This document shows, piece by piece, positions 57,691-64,000 of a DNA stretch of 64,000 bases (position 1 is the first letter of the stretch; each line of letters starts with the position of its first letter). The notes below the pieces were generated by a model that was not told the origin of the DNA, did no database searches, and worked only from the letters and a program-made list of their open reading frames with translations. The DNA is from Protea cynaroides. Lineage: Eukaryota > Streptophyta > Magnoliopsida > Proteales > Proteaceae. The stretch covers positions 23,935,878-23,999,877 of the forward strand of contig CM053269.1 in assembly GCA_028583415.1 (NCBI GenBank), written 5' to 3'. Position numbers and translations under genes: made by a program.

Positions 57691-59209
57691 TGATGCGTGT
57701 CAAGCGCTCAAATTAAATTACCTTACATTGAAACGTAGATAGTAGCAAGTAAGAGTCGAACCCACAAGGATTGTATGATCAAGATTAAAATGTTTAATTA
57801 ACCTAAAGAGAGAAAAAAATAAATGAAAATAAAATAAGACTCAGAAAGTAACCAATTGTTGTACTAAAACAGATTCTGATTAATCTTATTAGCACAACTT
57901 CATTAGCTATTCTATGTATAGAGGGGGGTATATTTGCAGTAGAAAAGAACAGTAATTAATTATCTAAAATGCAAGAATAAAGAGCAAGGTAATACAAATA
58001 TTAAAGATTAAACCAATAAGAGAAAACTTCGGTCAAAAGGATACTTACACCATCTTCATAAACTTGTTCATCGACATAAAGGATAATCAATTCCAATTGA
58101 ATAATCAATCAAGAAAATTAGGACTAGGCCTAAAATCCTTAGTCTTTCCTTAAGATTGATCTATTAGAAGATAGCTTATTAATAGCACCCTTACTCTTAA
58201 ATCAATCTCAAGACTAGGCTCTTGATTTCATTCAGGAATAACAATAACAATTGGAAAGACGATTGAAATTAAATGTTAAGCACACACCAGCGTGGTTTAA
58301 TTATTTTAATCTGATTTCTCCTAGAAATATAACATTAACTTGTCCATTGACATCAATCCCCATTGCCACTGACATAGAATCAATTGATAGTAATTCAATT
58401 CTAATATAACAATTGATTAAATAAATAAATCAATTAGTAGTACTCCTAATCAACCCATTCATCAATCATTATACACATAAATTGGAAGAAAAACAAATAT
58501 TCAATTAAAAATCAATAAATAAAAATAAGTCTCACAAGTTTACAATGATGGCTTCAGCTCCGTCTAACTAAAGATAAGAAAGTTTGCCACACATGACTTC
58601 TTCAAGAACACAAAAGAAAAAAAGTTGTTCTTCTGCCATTGTCTTCTTTCTCAATCACTCTTGAATGCTCTTTACATAGGCTTTACATTGTTTAAATAGT
58701 TAAAATACAAGACTAAAATTGGTATGCCTAGATTTGACAACCTTATTACATGGAAATAAAAATTAAACAAAATCTTCATTCCTAGATTAGATGAAAATAA
58801 TTCCATTATTAAACAATTGTCACCCCCAAATCTACCAAATTTTGTAAGATTCCATAGTTGTGTATATTCTCCTCAAGATTTCCAATAATCAATCAAGGCC
58901 TTCCAATAGTGAACCTTCCGTGTGTAGCAACCTTCCTTCTCTGGTTTAGATTTGGATCAATTTTCTAGATTAGGTTTTAAAACCACATTTGGAAGCCCAA
59001 ACGAACTCTTTCCATGTCAGAATCCTACATGAAATTCAAAACGTTATTATTAAGAGTGCTAGAATTTTCATCTTTTATTAATTAATTAACAAGATTTCTA
59101 AAATATACCAAACTCATAAAATAAATTCTATTAAGCTCAATAAGGTATAAAACACCCTAAAAATCATAATGCAAAAGGAATAAAAAAATATAAAATTATA
59201 CACTTATCA
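57691..59209 (-). repeat. Athila-like 5' LTR (right)
   Basis: 1519 bp; matches 49407-50926 with substitutions scattered over the full length. Confidence 0.93.
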
Positions 59210-59590
59210 CCCATCCTCTCCTTTTTTTTTTTTGTTTTTTTTATTCTCCACTCACCGCTCTGTCTCCCTTTCTCCCTCTCTCCCTTCTTTCGGTTTTCTC
59301 CCCATTTTTCTTTTTTTTTTCTCTCAGATTCTCACCGCTCTCTCTCTCTCTCTCTCTTTAGATTCTCCTCCAGCTCTCTTTTATTATTTTTTTTCCTCTC
59401 TCGATCCAACACCCTTATCTTCTCGATTCTCTCTTTCCCCCGATTTGTTTCCTTTTCGGATCCCCTCTCTCTCTTCGGGATCTTCTCCTTTATTTTTTTC
59501 TTTTTTTGGTTCTTCCTCCACCTCCTCCTTCTTCTCCGTTTTCTCTCTTCTAGATTTTCCCTTTTCTCCTTTATAGTCCGTCTCTCTCTA
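59210..59590. repeat. CT-rich tract of LTR C, right half
   Basis: Starts with the CCCAT duplication. Counterpart of the GA tract 7311-7470 of LTR 1. The 114-codon plus frame across it is low complexity. Confidence 0.85.
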
Positions 59591-59834
59591 AATATATTTT
59601 CTTAGAAAGAAAATCCTTCCTTTCTCCCTCTCAATCTCATGGCTTACCTAAAACCGAAAAAACCTATCCCTCATTTTTTCTCTCCTTCTCAATCTTTCCT
59701 TTTCTTTCCTCAATCTCAATCTCACGGCTCTCTATTTCTTACTTTGCTCTCTCGGATTTTTTTTTCAATTTCTTTCCTTAAAATATATTCCGTTGATCCC
59801 ACTCTCAGCACCTATATTATAATATATCAATATG

Positions 59835-59837
<3 letters not shown>

Positions 59838-59871
<34 letters not shown>
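59838..59871. repeat. AT microsatellite of LTR C
   Basis: About 34 bp of AT repeat in the position of 7149-7275 in LTR 1. Confidence 0.85.
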
Positions 59872-59876
<5 letters not shown>

Positions 59877-61010
59877 TATGAACATATAATATGTACTATA
59901 TAATATATACATATAATATAATATATAGAAAATACGTAACTCATGATGCACATAGGCTGAAACAATTTGAACTGGATTGAGACTGGCTTGGGTTGAATTG
60001 ATTGGACCGAGTTGACTGGATTTAACTGGGTTTTCTCTCTATCATTTCATGGGTCATTTCCGCTATCATTCCGCACGAAATTTTTTTGATAGCCTCTATT
60101 CTAATTTTTTTTTGCGTTCATTTTGTAGAACATTAAAAATGAGGAATATAGAAACTTGAATCACCTCATTTGGAAGTAAAATGGTCAACTTATGAATTTT
60201 TGTAAGTTTAAGCGGACCAATTATCGATAATTTGATTGACCATTCTGCATGAGATCCTTCGGAGGCTTCTACCAGAAATATTTTACGTCCACTTTGTAGA
60301 GCACTAAAAATGGAACATAATGAGACTGGAATCACCTGATTCGGATATGGAATGATCAAAATATGAATTTTTGAATATTAAATGACCATTTCCATATGTA
60401 ATTTTGCATGGGACCCTCCGGAGATTTTTACCCGAGATTTTCCACGTCCACTTTATAGGACATCACAAATGAAGAACAATGGCCTTGGAATCGTCTGAAT
60501 CCGATGTAGAACGGAAAAGATATGAAGCTTTGAAGTTCTAACGATAATTTTGCATGCAAGCTTGCATGGGACCCACTGGTGACTTCTACCCGGGATTTTT
60601 TTACGTCCACTTTGTAGAACATCATGAATGAAGAATAATGGTCTTGGAATCATCTGAATCCGATGTCGGATGATCAAGATATGATGATTTAAAATTCAAA
60701 CAATCCGACTTAGGATAATTTGCATGAAGGCCCCTGGGATTATTATTTATAATAATTTCAGAAACCTCCCTTATATGTATCATCCGACTAAAATGGTCGT
60801 ATCTTCCTCATTTGATATCAGAATTGAGCAATTATGGTCTCGTTTCGAAGATAATCATATGACCTATGCATCTATGCAGATAATAGCCCATGACCCTGCT
60901 GTGGGGATCAGTGGAGAATCACAAATCTTTGGGTTAAAGGTCAGAAACCTGCCATATTGATTCACTTATGCCGAGGGTGGCAAAAATGGGGTGCTTACAG
61001 GTCCATCAAT

Positions 61011-61022
61011 TGGTATCAGAGC
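61011..61022 (+). other. Primer binding site, copia
   Basis: TGGTATCAGAGC, the standard initiator-Met site, two bases after CATCA. Confidence 0.85.
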
Positions 61023-61074
61023 ACCAGGCTCAGTGACAGCTTAATCAGCAACTGAGAAGATCAGAATAAAAGAT

Positions 61075-63114
61075 ATGGCACCAGGAGAAGGTTCAAACAA
61101 GCCCCCCTTGTTTGATGGGACAAATTTTGTCTTTTGGAAAAGAAGAATGGAGGTCTATGTAGGATCTCTTGGTTATGATGTTTGGGCTTCTGTAGAGAAT
61201 GACTACACTTAACATGATACAAATGCTCCCAGAGTTGTAGACAAAAAGAATTTTGAGAATAATAGAAAGGCTCTCAATGCCATTCAAAGGGGACTGACAA
61301 ATAGTGAACTGGTTAAAATCATGGACTACAAGACAGCAAAGGAAGTATGAGACAGACTGATCAACATATATGAAGGAGATAAGAAAATCAAGACTGTCAA
61401 GTTGCAGACATTCAAAGCTCAGTTTGAGAATCTGAAGATGAATGAAGATGAGACCATTGATCAATACATGAATAGGGTTAATGAAGTGGTCAATTCTATT
61501 AGAGGACTTGGGGAAGATTGGAAAGGTCATATTGTTTGTCAGAAGATTTTGAGGTCTCTCACTCCAAAATTTGAGTCAAAGGTATCTGCTCTTGAAGAAA
61601 CCAAGGACTTGGAACAGGTTACTATTGATGAAATTCATAGAGCTTTAACAGCTTTTGAGATGAGGATTGATCCAGGAACCACTAGTGACAAGCAGGTAGC
61701 TTTCAAGGCTATGACGAAGCTGAAGATTTCTGAAAAACAAAATGAGAAAGAAAGTGAAGATGAAGCCACAGCTCATTTCACTAGGAAATTAAGAAAAGGT
61801 ACAAGAAAGTATAAAAACAAGCTTCCATTCAAATGCTTTAATTGTGGTAAAGTTGGACACTTTGCTGCAAAGTGCCCAATGAAGAGTAAGTTTGACAGTG
61901 ATGATGAAGATGATAGAAAAAGCAAGTTTAAGGGAAAGAAAAACTACAACTTCAAGAAAAACAGGTCAAACAGAAAGAGTTTTATCTCTAAAAGAAGCAC
62001 TGAATCCTCAGATGATGACTCTGATGAAATCTCAGAAGATGAGCCTAGTGAGGCTTTGTTCATGGTTTATATTGAAGATCAAGAGAAGACAGCTAAAGAA
62101 AAATTCTCCTCAAAAAGCAATGAAGAAGGCATTGTGGAATCTATCTCTAGCAGTGAAGAAGAAAAAGGGAATGAAATTTCAAGCTCTGGTGATGATGAAG
62201 AAGGTGAGGTAAATTTTGAAGAAGAGTTTGCTGCAGCTATGAAGGAACTCAAGAAAGAAAGAAAATATAATAAGCTTGCCTCACAAGAAGTTAAAAAACA
62301 GAAAAAGGTAATTCAAGATTTGAGAATTCAATTGGTAGAATCCAAGAAAATTATTGAAGATCTCAAGACTCAGCTTGAACAAGTATCTACAGACCACTCC
62401 AAACTAATGACTGAGAATACAGGTTTGAGAGCTCAACTTGAAACATAAACCCCTGTGATGAGTAAATTTGAAGAGCTTGAGAAGGAATTTATTTTGTTAA
62501 AAGCAAAGGTGAATGAATATGAAATAGAAGAGTTTGAAAGACAACAAAAATTAAACAAATCTGATGAGCCAAGCAACACTACAATACATCATAGTAGCAG
62601 AAATCTAGATGGGATTATAAATTCTCAAAGACCTTTCAATGTAAAATTTGGTCTTGGTTTTGATAAGGGAGAGACTTCAAATAATGCAAACTCAAATAGA
62701 AAAGGTTCCATCTCTTTTGTGAAAGAGAGTGAAAAGGGCAAGGCTACTGTGGTTTATGATCAAAATGTAAATCATGTTCCTACTCCACTGACCAACAATG
62801 CAAGGCAAGGTAGGAGAGTTGAAAAGACTAACATCTATGGAAGAAATTATCCCAATGCATTGCAGAGACAGATGAGTTATGTGGCTCCTTCTAGGTCAAG
62901 ATCTTATTTTCATGGTTATTGTTATAAATGCAATACTTATGGTCATAGAATAGCTACTTGTAAGTTCAATATGAATCAAGTTAGATTTGAAAGCAGAAAT
63001 TAGTTTGCCCCTCTTGAAGAAAATTTTGTTGAATGCTATAACTGTAACAATTTTAGGCATATAGCAAGGAACTATAGAACCATCTTTCCCCCTAAGCCAC
63101 CTTCACAGAGATAG
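61075..63114 (+). pseudogene. gag, copia element
   Basis: ATG at 61075, MAPGEGSNKPPLFDG. In-frame stops at 61210 (TAA), 61348 (TGA), 62446 (TAA), 63001 (TAG) and 63112 (TAG); otherwise the frame holds for over 2 kb. It includes the UBN2-type capsid region (LNAIQRGLTNSELVKIMDY, then ALTAFEMRI), a zinc knuckle C-F-N-C...H-F-A-A-K-C at 61834-61875, an acidic/basic coiled coil (62220-62560), a second knuckle near 62923 (CYKCNTYGH...C) and a third near 63040 whose last Cys is Tyr. Three of the five stops could each come from one transition (CAN/CGA/TGG types), consistent with decay of methylated DNA. Confidence 0.88.
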
Positions 63115-64000
63115 TATAACAGAATTCGAAGCAAGATTCCAAGACAGAAGCAAGATGAAATATCTAAATCAAATAAGAGGGTCTGGGTTCAGAAAAATAG
63201 CTCTTTGGTTGTACAGACAGCTCTCAAGGGTCAAAATAGTTCTACACCATGGATTCTTGACAGTGGATGTTCGAGTTATATGACAGGAGATAGTAAGAGG
63301 CTTCAGAAACTTCAACATATGAAGGAGGCTCAGTCAAGTTTGTTAATGATATTGGTGCAAAGATTGTTGGGAAAGGAAGCATTAGCCTCAACAATGGGAA
63401 GGTAAAATCTCATGAGGTTCTCTATGTTTCAGGCTTGAAACATAATCTATTGAGTGTCAGTCAGCTTTGTGATAAGGGCCACAGATTAATTTTCTGTGAT
63501 CAAGGATGTGAGATTCGAAGAACTGACAGTGGCAAATTGATGGCAACTGGAAAGAGAACGTCAGGAAATCTTTATACATTGTCTGAAGATTTTCAAGAAA
63601 ATTACATGTTGAACCAAGAAGAAGAAACATGGCTATGGCACAAAAGACTGGGGCATATTGGATTTGAAAATTTAGTAAAGATTTCCAAAAAAAATGTTGT
63701 GAGAGATATCCCCTCTTTGAAGAAGCCTACCAATGGCATATGTCCATCTTGTCAGAAAGGGAAGCAGACAAGAGTATCATTTAAACCAAAAGATTACCAT
63801 ACTACTCAACCACTTGAGATTATTCACACAGATCTATGTGGGCCAGTGAGAACTAAGAGCATCTCAGGAGAGAGGTAATTTATTCTATTCATAGATGACT
63901 ACTCCAGGATGACTTGGGTAATGTTCTTGAAAAATAAGTCAGAGGCTCTTGCGAAGTTTAAAATCTTCAAAGCTCAAGTTGAAAATGAGACAGGAAAAAA
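63115..64000 (+). pseudogene. Protease and integrase N-terminus, copia element (runs off the window)
   Basis: Continues the gag frame: protease active site D-S-G-C at 63259-63270 (WILDSGCSSYMTGD). A frameshift near 63318 moves the rest to another frame from 63435: LKHNLLSVSQLCDKGH, pre-integrase domain with HKRLGH...CPSCQKGK zinc site, then integrase core start IHTDLCGPV with the first catalytic Asp. A TAA at 63876 interrupts just before FILFIDDYSRMTW, after which it stays open to the end. Confidence 0.88.

Larger units (their letters stand above)
49407..59209 (-). mobile_element. Athila-like Ty3/gypsy element, full structure
   Basis: 9803 bp, reversed, LTRs of 1520 and 1519 bp starting TGAT and ending ATCA, flanked by CCCAT on both sides. 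Minus strand order: LTR, primer site, gag, protease, RT, RNase H, integrase, about 1.1 kb non-coding, LTR. Primer site and gag sequence are of Athila type. All pol domains are present but several frameshifts split them. The LTRs differ by about a dozen substitutions in the first 320 bp. No env-like frame is seen after integrase. Confidence 0.93.
23419..60999 (-). mobile_element. Tat-like element C, reversed, interrupted by four insertions (left end missing)
   Basis: Its 5' LTR (45595-60999 on the minus strand) begins TGTAAGCACCCCATTTTTGCCA, exactly like LTR 1 and 2, and ends CTCACA before a primer site TGGCGACTTCACTGGGG. Without the nested Athila-like element the LTR is about 5.6 kb, matching the 5.7 kb of copies A/B. 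The leader (44346-45576) resembles that of copy B. The 3' region resembles 5230-5540 of copy A and continues across the chromovirus insertion from 37786 to 25626. No gag, RT or integrase is visible; tandem repeats fill the middle. The 3' LTR is not in the window. Its insertion into the copia element at 61000 makes it younger than that element and older than the insertions it carries. Confidence 0.8.
45595..60999 (-). repeat. 5' LTR of element C, split by an Athila-like element
   Basis: On the minus strand it starts TGTAAGCACCCC at 60999 and ends CTCACA at 45595. Without 49407-59209 and one 5-bp duplication it is about 5.6 kb. The 59600-60999 part follows the 5' part of LTR 1 (degenerate units ending in GGACGTAAA...GGGTCCCATGCAA), including an AT repeat. 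The 45595-49406 part holds the splice donor, diverged short repeats with AATTTCAT and ACCATTGAT-like motifs, two minisatellites and four hairpin modules. Confidence 0.82.
61000..64000 (+). mobile_element. Ty1/copia element (SIRE-like), 5' part, cut by element C and by the window end
   Basis: Primer site at 61011, gag, protease and the start of integrase in copia order. Only about nine bases (GGTCCATCA) of a possible 5' LTR end remain next to element C; the rest would lie beyond the left end of C. The gag type (FDGTNFVFWKRRMEVY, long coiled coil, several knuckles) suggests the SIRE/Maximus group. Multiple stops, one frameshift. Confidence 0.85.

Noticed and set aside
61892..62212. 106-codon frame overlapping copia gag
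   Set aside because: Shadow in another frame of the acidic/basic coiled-coil region of gag.

Overview
This window is plant repeat DNA with no recognisable host gene. It is a nest of LTR retrotransposons in which every coding region I can identify is gag-pol, and nearly all of it is broken. The lineages are plant-type: Tat/Ogre-like, chromovirus (Tekay/Del-like) and Athila-like Ty3/gypsy, plus a SIRE-like Ty1/copia. LTRs of about 5.6-5.7 kb, deep nesting and a solo LTR suggest heterochromatin of a large plant genome. The species cannot be told.

Layout. (1) 1-23418, + strand: two Tat-like copies sharing LTRs in the order internal A (1-5968), LTR (5969-11716), internal B (11717-17686), LTR (17687-23418). 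The LTR left of A lies outside the window. Both copies carry the same gag-pol wreckage. (2) 23419-60999, - strand: a third, diverged Tat-like element, 'C'. Its 5' LTR is 45595-60999, its tRNA primer site 45577-45593, its leader 44346-45594, and its 3' part is split across 37786-38310 and 23419-25626. No gag-pol is visible in C; four families of tandem repeats occupy that place. C is interrupted by the A/B array, by a full chromovirus at 25627-37785 (- strand, target duplication GGTTT), by a chromovirus solo LTR at 41472-43825 (+, ACCTG) and by an Athila-like element at 49407-59209 (-, CCCAT) inside its LTR. (3) 61000-64000, + strand: the start of a copia element whose primer site begins 12 bp after the end of C, so C probably inserted at the very end of the copia 5' LTR.

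The Tat-like LTRs hold the most interesting signals. Ten copies of a roughly 75-bp module can each fold into the same arrangement of hairpins, with arms that differ in sequence yet stay complementary. Several minisatellites in the LTRs also consist of short hairpin units whose loops are constant while their arms co-vary. In the chromovirus, a 253-codon reading frame lies antisense to the element behind a likely 5'UTR intron, and its LTRs carry a 43-codon frame whose differences among three copies are mostly synonymous.

Order of events inferred from nesting: copia first, then C, then the insertions into C. All functional statements rest on motif recognition by eye; no searches or folding programs were run.
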